A stretch of 64,000 bases of DNA from Dysidea avara (Eukaryota > Porifera > Demospongiae > Dictyoceratida > Dysideidae): contig NC_089280.1 of NCBI RefSeq assembly GCF_963678975.1, positions 19,211,863 to 19,275,862 of the forward strand, given 5' to 3'. Both the position numbers and the translations under genes were made by a program. Each line of letters begins with the position of its first letter. The first letter of the stretch is position 1. This document shows positions 49,561 to 58,680 of the stretch, piece after piece. Below the pieces are notes generated by a model. That model had not been told where the DNA came from. It saw only the letters and a program-made list of their open reading frames with translations, and searched no databases.

Positions 49561-50441
49561 AGGATGACTGCTCTATTAGGATGACTGCTCTATTAGAGTA
49601 TCTCGATCTCGCACTTGCTACACCAAGTTGGATTTCGTGTTATAACTCCGTGGCTTTAAGTCTGATTCTTCTACACCATTGAAGAGCCTTTCTAAGATGA
49701 TAACTCCATCTGTACAGCGATTTTGAAAGCATTACCCCGAGCGGTTTACCTGGTAGGCGTGGCAAGCATAATAATAATAATAATAATAAAATATTAAAAA
49801 TTAGCTAATCTCGATTGCGTAATTGTTACACACTGTTGATTTTTTCGCTGTATCTTCCTGGTTTTTAGCTCGATTTCTTTCAAACCACAAAAGGTTTGAG
49901 GTTCAATAGTTAACCTATTCACCCACCGATTTTCAGCTTCTTCCCATACGCGGTTTACCCTGTAGGCGTGACAACATATTGGTGTTATTTTTCGTGCATA
50001 ATCGCTCATAACTCTTTGTCTGTTTATGGTATTCCAGCCAAAGTTGGTACCGAGATGCGCCTTTATACCCCCCTTCTGTGTGCCAAATTTCAAGGCAATC
50101 GGATAACGCGTTCGAGTTTTATAGCAGTTTTTGTAAGTGTGCGACAAGAAAAAGAAAAATAAGAAGAAGAAGAAGAAGAAGAAGAAGAAAAAAAAAACGA
50201 AGAAACTTAGCCAATTTTTGAAGTCGCATATCTCGGGAACGCGCGAAGCGATTTCGCTCAAATTTGGAATGTAGAGTGCTGCAGTTGGGGGGCATATCCA
50301 CAGCAAAAATCGTCTTGTTTCATCAAGGAAGCACAGAGCTACGGAGGTGCGAAAATTGCGTTTTCTTTCTTCCTGTCAATATACTCACGGGTGTTACGCG
50401 CCGGCTTCTTGGGCCGCACGACACACTACCGTGTGTCTTGA
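49561..50441. other. Tail region of the composite insertion
   Basis: Starts with two copies of GACTGCTCTATTAG, then holds two related GCGGTTTACC..GTAGGCGTG blocks (about 49739 and 49951), an (ATA)n tract at 49769-49790, a purine run of AAG units at 50141-50202, and a palindromic ACACACTACCGTGTGT at the right edge. Richer in CG than the surroundings. The open frames here have no recognisable domains and are partly encoded by the AAG tract. Confidence 0.55.
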
Positions 50442-51206
50442 TGTAGGTAGTAGCTGTTACAGCTACCATATTTCATATAGCTAGTAGTAATTGTAAGCTG
50501 CTAAATGTAGTACATTAGATCTGGTGTAATATTACCTACTCACATTGTACATGTTTTAAGTGTTGTAGGTAGTTACTGTTAATAATGTGCTCATTATGCA
50601 TCCACAACTAGTGCGGTTATATTATATAATTTGCATGATAGGTATATATATGCTATACTTATAAAGCAGTAGGGCATTGTGAATGCAGTATGCAACTTAT
50701 CATTAAGTATTAATGTTTGTATGCTACTGTGTCCTAGTACATCCAGTTATTATACTTTTATGGATTAGGAACTACAGAAACAGATTAACTGAAACCTGTA
50801 CGTAAGAGCAACCCCAACTTGAAAATTTAATCTTCCCATGTAGCCACACAAAGGAAACATGTGACTTGTTGTTATGGGTTGAGTTACGGTGACTCAACCA
50901 CTTGTGCAGCTATCAACTAATTGTCATACAAAACAGCCTAGTGTACACATATATATATTATTATTATATAATATTCACAAATATGCTTTTGACACACAGT
51001 ATATTGAGTCATCATTATTATTTGCCATGCAGGTAATGTTTGCATGTACTGTATATGGTATAACCTTTCATATTGTCAACCATTGTCAGCACTATATATT
51101 ATAAGTTCTGACTGGATAGCAACTCTGATCTAAATGCGTATAGTATATTCAACAGTGATAGGTATAATTTTTGGTACATTGTATATTAATGGTTAAGACA
51201 ATTGTC
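50442..51206. other. Non-coding part of unit B after the insertion
   Basis: Resumes the unit A sequence at 34777-35540 with small differences. No gene is supported. Confidence 0.55.
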
Positions 51207-51510
51207 TTATATACCAACTCCTAATATAAACCTATTACCGAAAGTCAAGACGAAACCGTTGCCAATTTTTTTTCTAAATAGAAAAACATTGGATGACTGT
51301 ATACATGTCTTGGGAGGCTGGCCAATCATTGACCACTCTTTGAGAAAAGCTACTGTAACATTTCCTGGTGTTGAGATGACTATATACTGTTTACATCCAT
51401 TGTTTCTTGTAGATATAACATTGATGACAAAGAAATTCTCAAAGGGACATCCACTTATGCCTTGAACTATCTTATACACCATTATCATGTCCATTCTGCA
51501 TCTTCCTTGG
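51207..51510 (-). pseudogene. LINE reverse-transcriptase fragment, unit B
   Basis: The minus strand opens with MDMIMVYKIVQGIS and PFENFFVINVISTRNNG, the part of the C-terminal region that follows RRRMD in the unit A fragment, then loses the frame (AFLKEWSMIG in the same position as in unit A). This copy lacks the 155-bp interruption present at 35789-35945 and ends earlier on its right side. Confidence 0.75.
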
Positions 51511-51749
51511 TATTATTTACAGTAACTTAATGGAGCGGGAGAAGGTGCAGAAGATAACAGACATTTTGAATGGAGTGGAAAGAAGTGATATTCATTGCTG
51601 AAACAAACTGGAAGCCGGTTTGTTTTGTTAACCCAGAGCTCATGCAGTGAATTTCAGGAAGATGTTCTATATTTGCCTTGCCAAGCAAAGGGTAAGAAAC
51701 TAAACCTGCTTTGTTTGTGCCTGCCCTTCACAAAATTCTGTAATTACAG

Positions 51750-52013
51750 AATGAGAATGACAAAACTGTCTTAGGCCACCATCGTTTAGTTGCAACAGTT
51801 GAGAATTTTTATGGCGTAATAGAGCATGTGCATTCAACTGAAAATGGACATGTAGACTACAAGAAAATACTTACAGAGGTATGGAAGTATAGTGAATTAC
51901 GTATGCTATCATATTCTCAAGCATCACAAAAATTTATAGCCATTAGTCATAAGACCTGGACATTGTGGAGATGGGTGGTTAATTATATAGCAATATTATA
52001 TAATACTGAACAG
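51750..52013 (+). CDS. Candidate internal exon of an unknown gene
   Basis: A TAATTACAG acceptor and a CAG|GTAATC donor bound exactly 264 nt (88 codons, phase 0 at both ends) reading NENDKTVLGHHRLVATVENF onward and ending LYNTEQ. The stretch is rich in aromatic and charged residues (KTWTLWRWVVNYIAILY) and looks like folded protein rather than random sequence. It matches no family I can name. It may belong with the zinc-finger exons at 53.0-53.3 kb, but those need a preceding exon ending in phase 1, so at least one exon in between is missing (a 19-nt candidate lies near 52422-52440). Confidence 0.45.
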
Positions 52014-53020
52014 GTAATCAAGTTCCCAAGTTTGTAATAATGCCAAGCTGTAGTGAAGGACAAATCAGGCTGGATTTTAGCTGATATTTTTGCAAGAGAC
52101 CAAACCTTTGTGCTATCAATTTATGGAGCCCGCCTATCAATTTTCTGATATATTAGTTTGGGAAAAAGATTTATAGAACAGTCATTTGTTCTAATAGAGC
52201 AGTCAGTAAGTGATCTTAGAAGAAATCTGTAGGGGCATGCCTCCAGACCCCCTAGCTATGTGTGTATTTTCACACGGTACTTCGCTTTACAACTACCTGG
52301 AACAGACCCCCTGATTTCTTCACTGTTCAACGTTGCTTGGTATCTTAATTTGGCATACCGCAGTACTTATAATGCGAACATCATGGTCCTACTTGAGTCT
52401 TCTTTTATGTATCTTTGCTGACAGTGGAAGATGTTGATTTGTGGTAGCTATAGCTTCACGTAATGGCTTCCCTACACGTGTAACAGAAGTTATCTGTATT
52501 TTCTGTTACTGTAGTGACTGGAATGGTTCCAGAGGAGCTTAATTCCCATGCAATGCTGTGTAACTGGCTGAACATGGCTGAAAACAAAGTGTAGTGGCCT
52601 AATTATTGTTGGGGGTACGTTCAGATGAATACATGAAGTATGGCACCTGTTTCAGTTAACTGTGACTATTTGACTTACTCTGTTTGTGCAGACTACCCAC
52701 TGAGTGAAACTCAACTATCCTTTGTTTAAAATGAAATGCATTGAAATAAGTTAGACTATGCCACAAAAATTATTATAATTATTCACCTATTAAATTGCTT
52801 CAGCAAACAGTTCAATATACATCATCACATTCTGTGTACTCAATTGTACCATTAAGTAAACATATACACGTTTGTATATATCTATATTGTTCTAACCTTC
52901 TTGGTGAATAGTTGGATTTCTTAGTGAATCAGTGAATTTTTTCATAGTCTGTTGTATATTCTGATGAGTTAAGATGTGTCATGCACATGGATTATTAACA
53001 GATAACGTTTGTTTATTTAG

Positions 53021-53085
53021 AATCACTTGATTACTATTGTCATTCTTGTGGAATGATTAGTTTGGATGATGATATGACTGACATG
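53021..53085 (+). CDS. Zinc-finger exon, first half of a PHD-like finger
   Basis: After a TTTATTTAG acceptor, 65 nt read (with two leading bases completing a codon) SLDYYCHSCGMISLDDDMTDM and end at ATG|GTGAGG. The C-x2-C pair followed by an acidic loop is the usual start of a PHD finger. The next exon supplies the second C-x2-C and the H-x2-C, joining in phase 0. Confidence 0.55.
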
Positions 53086-53135
53086 GTGAGGTCTAGTTAT
53101 GCAAACAAATTTGTATTTGTGTGTGGATTCCATAG

Positions 53136-53261
53136 GTCAGGTGCAATAGTTGCTCATCAGGGGTATGGTACCATGAATGGTGTCTACGAAGACATGTGGT
53201 TACACCAGGCAAGATGAAAGTGGATATAACTTTTCTAGGTCTTGCTGTTCATCAAAATTGA
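53136..53261 (+). CDS. Terminal exon, second half of a partial PHD-like finger
   Basis: Following a TTCCATAG acceptor, 41 codons read VRCNSCSSGVWYHEWCLRRH onward to a TGA at 53259. VRC-x2-C and WYHEWC give the third Cys pair and the His-Cys of a C4HC3 PHD finger, with the conserved W before the zinc-binding His. The last Cys pair is absent, so the finger is incomplete or the gene is truncated. PHD fingers of this shape often sit C-terminal to Ulp1-type proteases in cnidarian and sponge proteins; a protease of that kind lies 2.5 kb downstream in the same orientation. Confidence 0.55.
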   Translation, partial: VRCNSCSSGVWYHEWCLRRHVVTPGKMKVDITFLGLAVHQN

Positions 53262-53726
53262 TCAAATAGAGCTGTGCCTTTGTAACTTATGTATTGGAGT
53301 ATACTTAGCTACATGTGTAACACAGCATACCTGATTCCAAACACTATATGTTTGCACTAATAGCTGTATGAGGTGACATAATATGTAACTGCATGTTACA
53401 TCTGCATGCATGGGATATATAATGTGAGAGTGAAACTATAAGTATGTGTACCATGTAAACTGGACATTAAAGATATAATGTTGGGACACGAGTTACAATG
53501 CACCAAACCTTATGTGCTGATAAACATTTCATAGCTGGTGGAACATGCATATACAGTGTTTGTGCTGGACAAATGCTATAGAAAAACATACATGTAGGCT
53601 GGACTGTACATGCGCCCATCAATATCAGCTGAACGAAACGAGATGAACCTGCTAGCTACTACAAATGCTGTAGTATGCAGAGGGCAAAACTGAGAAAGAC
53701 AGTATACACCTTATCCAGGCCAGCTG
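53262..53726. other. No supported gene
   Basis: A 465-nt AT-rich spacer between the zinc-finger exon and the hAT-like element. A polyadenylation site for the upstream gene is expected here but no clear signal was fixed. Confidence 0.4.
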
Positions 53727-54576
53727 CAGGGGCGGATCCAGGGGGGAGGCTTTGGGGGCTGAAGCCCCCCCCCCCTTCATATTTAGGCTTTACTTGATCA
53801 ATATGCTGAGTATTATAATGAAATTTTGTCTTAGCATAATTATATGATCACTAATAATACAAATACTCATAAAATCACCTTATAAACATTTTCCAAGGTA
53901 TTATCAGTGGATTTATGCTAAAGTTTATGCAACAAGGACCCGGATCAGCATTGGAGGCTTACAAGATCGAGATACTCTAATAGAGCAGTCAGCTAACTAC
54001 TCTAATAGAACATTCACTGGAAACATGTAGTTGGTTCTGTTATGGAATTTTTCCAAATCTGCCTGCACCTATAGCTACATACAATGAAGTGCATTGGTCT
54101 GCATGTTTAAAGGGCTTCATTCATCTACTTGTGTAGTTAATATGTATGGCAATACTTAATTCAGGTACACAATTACCATTGAAAATGCTCTCAAATTCAA
54201 TCTTGTATTGTTCAAATTTCAAAATTTTCTACTTTCAACATTATTATTCTAACATGCATCTATTCTTGGTTGTCCGTACCTACCCAAACTTTTCCATTAG
54301 CAAAATGCTTCAGAGAGCCATACCTATAATCTAAAGGCAGTATATAAAATATCTACAGGCAGAAAATATTAGGGATTTTATGTGGAAATGTCTCCAAATT
54401 GCAGTATTTTAGCATCAATTTTTCAAAATTTTCCTGGGGGGGCATGCCCCCAGACCCCCCTAGTTCCAGCATGCTTCGCATGCTGGGAAGTGTGCTTCAC
54501 ACACCTCTACCCAAGAGATTAGTACCTTGACTTAGCCCCCCCCCCCCCCCCTTTATAAATCCTAGATCCGCCCCTG
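53727..54576. mobile_element. hAT-like element with CAGGGGCGGATC ends
   Basis: Starts CAGGGGCGGATCCAGG and ends CCTAGATCCGCCCCTG, with poly-C/poly-G subterminal tracts (GCTGAAGCCCCC and CTTAGCCCCC). Flanking AGCTG on both sides (53722-53726 and 54577-54581) is a 5-bp match rather than the usual 8. The interior carries the CTCTAATAGAG motif at 53973-54013 but no transposase. The end sequence is typical of hAT families across animals. Confidence 0.65.
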
Positions 54577-54885
54577 AGCTGCAACTTGGGCACGCTGCAA
54601 ACACGCAAAGGAACCTTACATGAGAGATCTGCAATGTAGCTAGAATGTGTCTTTATCCATGTCCCTTCAGCTAGTAAATATATTATTATTATTATGATTA
54701 AAGTACTTTGTAAAGGCAGAGCCTGTATACCAGAAGGCCTTATAAAATTTATACAGTAACATCACATAGCAAGGGGGTAAAAGAAGCCTGTTATTCCTCC
54801 CTGAAAGCAGCTATGATATGCACTTGAATCATAGCGGCGGTACGCTGAATGGACCAGAATCCAGTTGATGTTCATAAAATGCGCA

Positions 54886-55059
54886 GCTCTTACGGTAGTT
54901 CACAAACTGCGCAACAATTTATAAATTGTTGCGCATTTTATGAATTCACAAAATGCGCAGCGCAATTTATAAACTGCGCAAATTCACAAATTGCGCCTAA
55001 CACTACCGTACCATAGATCGTATATTCTTCGTACCCGTACGAAGAATATACGATCTATG
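54886..55059. repeat. Cluster of perfect hairpins
   Basis: A 26-bp perfect palindrome (54909-54934, GCGCAACAATTTAT then its mirror) lies among further GCGCA/TGCGC pieces, enclosed by TACGGTAGT on the left and ACTACCGTA on the right (54891-55010). Directly next to it is a second perfect inverted repeat with 23-bp arms and a 2-bp loop (55012-55059, CATAGATCGTATATTCTTCG). The first unit looks like a tiny foldback element; the second is separate. The HIRAN frame starts 20 bp further on. Confidence 0.8.
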
Positions 55060-55078
55060 CACGTGTGTACCCGTGGTT

Positions 55079-55710
55079 ATGGTGATGTTCGAATTTACCG
55101 TCTGTTCTGCTATTCAAGGACACCATGTGTATAAAGTTATTTGGGAGAATCCAATCATTGGAGAAGAGTTAAAATAGTCAGTTCCACTGTATCGTATCAG
55201 AAAAGCTTCTTTCCGAATACTTTGAGAGAATGGAACACTTTACCTAACAACTTTATTGAAGAGCAATCCACAGAAATTTTTACCAACCACCTTGTCATCA
55301 CACAATAAATAATTTTATGTATGCATGTATATGTTAAATGTTTTTTTATCAGCTGTGCTGTCTCGACCCAGTATATAATCATAATCATAAATCATAAAAA
55401 ATGTCAGCGCGAAATAGGAAATTCACATGACCCTCTCGCTGTGGCTGTCGTGAAACAAATGGATGGGCTCGACACAATTGTTGGACACGTTTCCCGAAGA
55501 ATATCTGCCTCTTGCAATGCTTTTATCCGGCGACGTGGTATTATTCAATGCACCGTTACTGGTAGTAGAAGGTACAACATTGATTTGATCCAAGGTGGAC
55601 TTGAAGTGCCTTGTAAGTTGCGATTCATGATCAGTTCATCCCAGGAATTTGTAAAAAGACTGAAATTTCGGTTTGTGCCGCACTATCCACATCTACCATG
55701 TTTTCTTTAG
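55079..55710 (+). pseudogene. HIRAN-domain reading frame split by a LINE insertion
   Basis: From the ATG at 55079 the frame encodes FEFTVCSAIQGHHVYKVIW and NPIIGEELK and is then cut at 55175. It resumes in the correct reading at 55402 with CQREIGNSHDPLAVAVVKQ, then GHVSRRISASCNAF, TVTGSRRYNIDLIQGGLEVP and CKLRF. Removing the insert gives one continuous HIRAN domain (begin HHVYK, PxxGEEL, then E/N..HDPLAVAV, VGHVxRxIS). HIRAN domains bind DNA ends or damaged DNA in known families; here the domain precedes an Ulp1-type protease. After CKLRF the frame runs 30 more residues to a stop at 55710, and the protease opens in another frame. Confidence 0.75.
55175..55398 (+). mobile_element. 5'-truncated LINE end inserted into the HIRAN frame
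   Basis: The insert encodes VSYQKSFFPNTLREWNTLP and then stops, the last block of a LINE reverse-transcriptase ORF, and ends with ATAATCATAATCATAAATCA, the tail type of CR1/L2-like LINEs in this window. It sits between GAGTTAAAA and AAATGTCAG, where the HIRAN frame is continuous if it is removed. Only about 224 bp were inserted. A short A-rich target duplication is likely but cannot be separated from the tail. Confidence 0.8.
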
Positions 55711-55748
55711 AGAAGTCAACATCATCTATGGTTGAAAAAGAATAGGCT

Positions 55749-56480
55749 ATGGCTGTAGAAATTAAGATGGAAGAAAGTTGTAAGGGCTACTGTAACAGTG
55801 GATCTGAGTCTCCAATACCCTGCTCAACTATCAATGATGATGAGAAACGTTGTATTGTTCGTGATGAGGAAAGCCAGACCAACATAGCCTCAACCCAATC
55901 TGTGGTTCATAATAACATTGTGGTAGAAGAAGTTGTTTGTTCTCCACCTAAAAAGCGACTGAAGAAATTCAATGAAGAAGCTATTATTATGGGAGAGAAG
56001 CTAACAGATGTTGAGATAAATTTAGCACAAAGGATTCTGAAGTTACAATTTTCAAATCTCAATGGACTTCATTCAACATTATTTCAATGCAAGCCATGCA
56101 CTGCAGATGACCAGATAAACGATAATAAACTTCAAATAGTCTTCTGCAAAGATCGAAGCCACTGGATACTTGCCACAACCATTGGATGTGAGAGTGGTGA
56201 AGTAAAGGTTTATGACTCTATTTTTAGCTCCCTAGATAAGGAATCACTGCGCACTGTTATGAAACTGTTTTCTTCTGGAAACACTAAGCCAAGGGTAAGG
56301 TTAAGTCCTTCACAGAAGCAGAAAGGCTCAAATGACTGTGGAGTTTTTGCTATTGGCATTGCTGTTGCAGTTGCTTTTGGATTAAATCCAAGTAAACTTC
56401 ACTTCCGACAGGAAGGAATGAGAGTCCACTTAGTAAAATGTTTCACCAGTGAATCGTTTTTGCTGTTTCCTGTGGTATAG
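55749..56480 (+). CDS. Ulp1/C48-type cysteine protease
   Basis: 243 residues without an intron. The C-terminal half has the protease landmarks in order: SHWILATT with catalytic His138, VYDSIF with Asp156, the oxyanion Gln near 191, and SNDCGVFAI with nucleophile Cys197, followed by MRVHLVKCF and the final FP typical of this group. The family cleaves ubiquitin-like modifiers such as SUMO. The N-terminal 70 residues are low-complexity and carry a basic SPPKKRLKKF, a possible nuclear signal. Relatives in cnidarians and sponges join HIRAN, Ulp1 and PHD modules in one protein, so this ORF and the HIRAN fragment just upstream probably derive from one gene; a frame break near 55710 now separates them. 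All catalytic residues are intact. Confidence 0.8.
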   Translation: MAVEIKMEESCKGYCNSGSESPIPCSTINDDEKRCIVRDEESQTNIASTQSVVHNNIVVEEVVCSPPKKRLKKFNEEAIIMGEKLTDVEINLAQRILKLQFSNLNGLHSTLFQCKPCTADDQINDNKLQIVFCKDRSHWILATTIGCESGEVKVYDSIFSSLDKESLRTVMKLFSSGNTKPRVRLSPSQKQKGSNDCGVFAIGIAVAVAFGLNPSKLHFRQEGMRVHLVKCFTSESFLLFPVV

Positions 56481-56635
56481 ATGACACGTATAGGTGCATG
56501 CAGTTATAATGTTATACTGCATGTAGCTATGTGTACAGGTGCTCTTTAGTGTGTTTGATTTATAGTTATTATGATCAGTGCTGCATAATATAACAAAATG
56601 TTTAGTCCATTAAACCAAAATTGCAATGAATTAAA

Positions 56636-57864
56636 CTAGGTAGACTGCTTTAAGTACTTTATAATAAAGTTGAATCCATTTTGAATAATCGTAGGATTAC
56701 TTTTGAAATGCTTGTGCAAAGAAATCATCCACTTTGCTCCTAATGGTTTCATAATAGTTAATCTGAGATCAACTGGCTCTTTAGGATCCACTCCTTGGAA
56801 TTGACAACAAATTTTGGTTGAATACCACTCTTGAAATTGCTTATGCAAGAAGTCTTTTGCTGGCTTATTGACACTTATGTCCAACGGCTGTAACCTATCT
56901 GTGCAGTTAGCAGGAATAAGTACCACATACACGTTATGTGCATCAATGTGTGTCAGCAGTGCCTCTGTACACTGTGCTTTAAAATTATCGAACAGCAGCA
57001 GTGCAGGATGATTTGATGGTAGCTTCATCTCCTTCCTCTTCATACTAATGTAAGGTAAAATGATTTCATCAATGTAGTCTTGCATAGTGGTCTCATTGCA
57101 CCAGTGAGTACTTGAATAAGTTACATGCCAGTCATCGGGAAAATTGACTTGTGGAAGACAACGAGGCGTTTTACCTTCATACACTAACTGGGGTGGTAAA
57201 AAATCGCCTTCCATCGTGCCAGCAAAACAAGCAGTGATCTGCCTTTTGTCGTCTTTACCGGCCAAGTCTACTCTTTTACTCCCTTCAACTTCCATCGTCC
57301 ATGATGCTGGCGGAACATAGTTTATAGCTGTCTGGTCCCAGTTAATGATCAGTGCAGGTGGAATGTCTTCTAAATCAACAAGTTGTTTGATGTCCAATAA
57401 AAACTGTTCTTTGACTGTTCAGGTGCAACCTTGTTCTTACTGCAAGCCTTACGTTTCACCATCCCCATGCGGCTCAACAAACTTTGGGCCCAGCCTTTGG
57501 TTATTTCAATCCCTCCAAATCCACCATCCTCTTTGAGTAAATTGGCATCCTTGCTTTTAACAATACCTTCTGCTGATGCCATTACCACTGCAGTATTAAC
57601 AGCAGTTCCACGCATACGAAGGTACTTAATGTAGTCTCGGACCTGCTTGTCCAACTCGTTGCCTAGCAGAAGTGGTCTGCCCTGCTTATTTTTGCGAGAC
57701 AACTCTTTAAGTTCCTTTCTCTTGTCTTGAGGGAGATCTTTTACAAAATCATTGTAATCATTCTTCAGTCGCCTAACTGTGGGTTCTGTCAACCGAAGTG
57801 CAGGAAATCGATGAGCGTAGTATCGCAACGTGTCAGTTGTTCCAATGACAGCAGCTTTTTTCAC
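56636..57864 (-). pseudogene. Pogo/Tigger-type DDE transposase with one frameshift
   Basis: The N-terminal frame (57864-57370, 164 codons) has a helix-turn-helix/CENP-B-like region (GRPLLLGNELDKQVRDYIKY, then ITKGWAQSLLSRMGMVKRK). The C-terminal frame (57397-56636, 253 codons) has the catalytic core: INWDQTAI (Asp21 of that frame), LLLFDNFKAQ (Asp137) and RLQPLDISVNKPAKDFL (Asp173), the DDxD pattern of pogo/Tigger transposases. The two frames overlap at 57370-57397, where one base is missing between CCTGAA and GTCAAAGAACAG. No other break is seen. The AG before the first codons (TTAACAG) suggests an upstream exon. It converges with the protease gene, 155 bp apart. Confidence 0.8.
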
Positions 57865-58058
57865 AACGTTGCGCGTCTGTTAAGTATAAATACGGCCCCT
57901 TTTCATTTCGTGACGCTTCACACTTAGTGATGGCCTTTGCGACAGCAGCGTTGGCAGCTGTAATAGCATCTGTTGGCACTTCATCCGATAGTGGACCACG
58001 TGGATCTGGTAAAATCGCCGCAGATAACGAAGCTGTTAATGTTACGGGACGTATCAGC

Positions 58059-58342
58059 AGAAATGCTCATCGCTTGTTTGTTCCACAGCTACGGACTAAT
58101 TATGGGAAAAGAAGCCTATATTACAGAGGTACTATATTGTGGAACGCTCTGCCAGCTGCTTTGTATCACGCATCAACTTTATTTCAATTCAGGAGTAGCT
58201 ATTTAGAACAATATAATTGTAGTTAATATTAATTTGTAAATGTATGTAGTTTTATACATGTATGCTGTATACAGGGCGTAGCTGAAAAACAGCTTTGCTG
58301 ATGCTACCTTCCCTGTTTAAATAAATTAAAAAAAAAAAAAAA
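58059..58342 (+). pseudogene. LINE C-terminal remnant with poly(A)
   Basis: The plus strand encodes NAHRLFVPQLRTNYGKRSLY and YRGTILWNALPAALYHA, ending in a stop at 58226, the last block of a LINE reverse-transcriptase ORF. About 100 nt later comes an AAATAAATTAAA tract and a run of 14-15 A. The tail type (poly A) differs from the CATAAT tails elsewhere, so this is a different LINE family. The upstream part of the same frame (57927-58058) is not recognisably LINE. Confidence 0.65.
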
Positions 58343-58680
58343 TCTACTTGATCATTACTTCTCGACTTCTTGATGACTTTATAGTACTGCAAAATTGACA
58401 TTCTTAGCTTGAAAGTCAGTGAGTCCTTTCACACTTCGATCACAGCCGCATAACCCGCACACAACACAAAAATTTATACAAATAGGGGCGTTTATTCAGT
58501 AAAAGTTTGACGAATTTAATATTGACGACACCAAAAATTCGTCAAAATTTCCTGTCGTACGGTAAGTGCACATCATAAATAAATAATTTTAGTTGACCAT
58601 GGGGCGCTTATCTAGGCGAGAAGAGGGAGAGGACTGCAGAATTGAACGGCGCGTAAATTCATAGTTACCGAGGCACAAAC
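58343..58680. other. Upstream region of the TRAF-like gene
   Basis: Contains a small inverted repeat (TTTGACGAATTT and AAAATTCGTCAAAA, about 58506-58551) followed by GTCGTACGGTAAG, resembling MITE ends. A CG-richer segment (58600-58670) just before the ATG may hold the promoter; no TATA box is evident. Confidence 0.4.

Larger units (their letters stand above)
45391..50441. mobile_element. Composite 5.05-kb insertion defined by an empty site
   Basis: Unit A reads GATTATAATATGTAGGTAG at 34769-34787. In unit B the left half ends at 45390 and the right half (TGTAGGTAG) resumes at 50442, so this segment was gained or lost as one block. From left: a 322-bp palindrome, a GACCTGTG/CTTTGG-type block, a TGTGACC MITE, a 3.4-kb minisatellite, the recurring CTCTATTAGAG motif, and an 830-bp tail ending in a GACACAC/GTGTGTC hairpin next to TTGA. 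Insertion at an A-T junction, a TC start and a 3' hairpin recall Helitron-like elements, but the end is not CTRR, so this is only a hypothesis. Confidence 0.6.
36343..51510. repeat. Duplication unit B (about 10 kb plus a 5-kb insertion)
   Basis: Starts with TGGTATGGATATCACTTCC, the same block that begins unit A at 26024, and ends within a LINE fragment near 51510. Relative to unit A it has a 209-bp MITE (37596-37804) and a 5.05-kb composite insertion (45391-50441), and lacks the tRNA-like insert. Order and orientation of all other parts match. Confidence 0.85.

Noticed and set aside
49794-50306. 170-codon minus-strand frame
   Set aside because: A long phenylalanine/leucine run encoded by the AAG/AAA tract and no motif; lies in the tail of the composite insertion.
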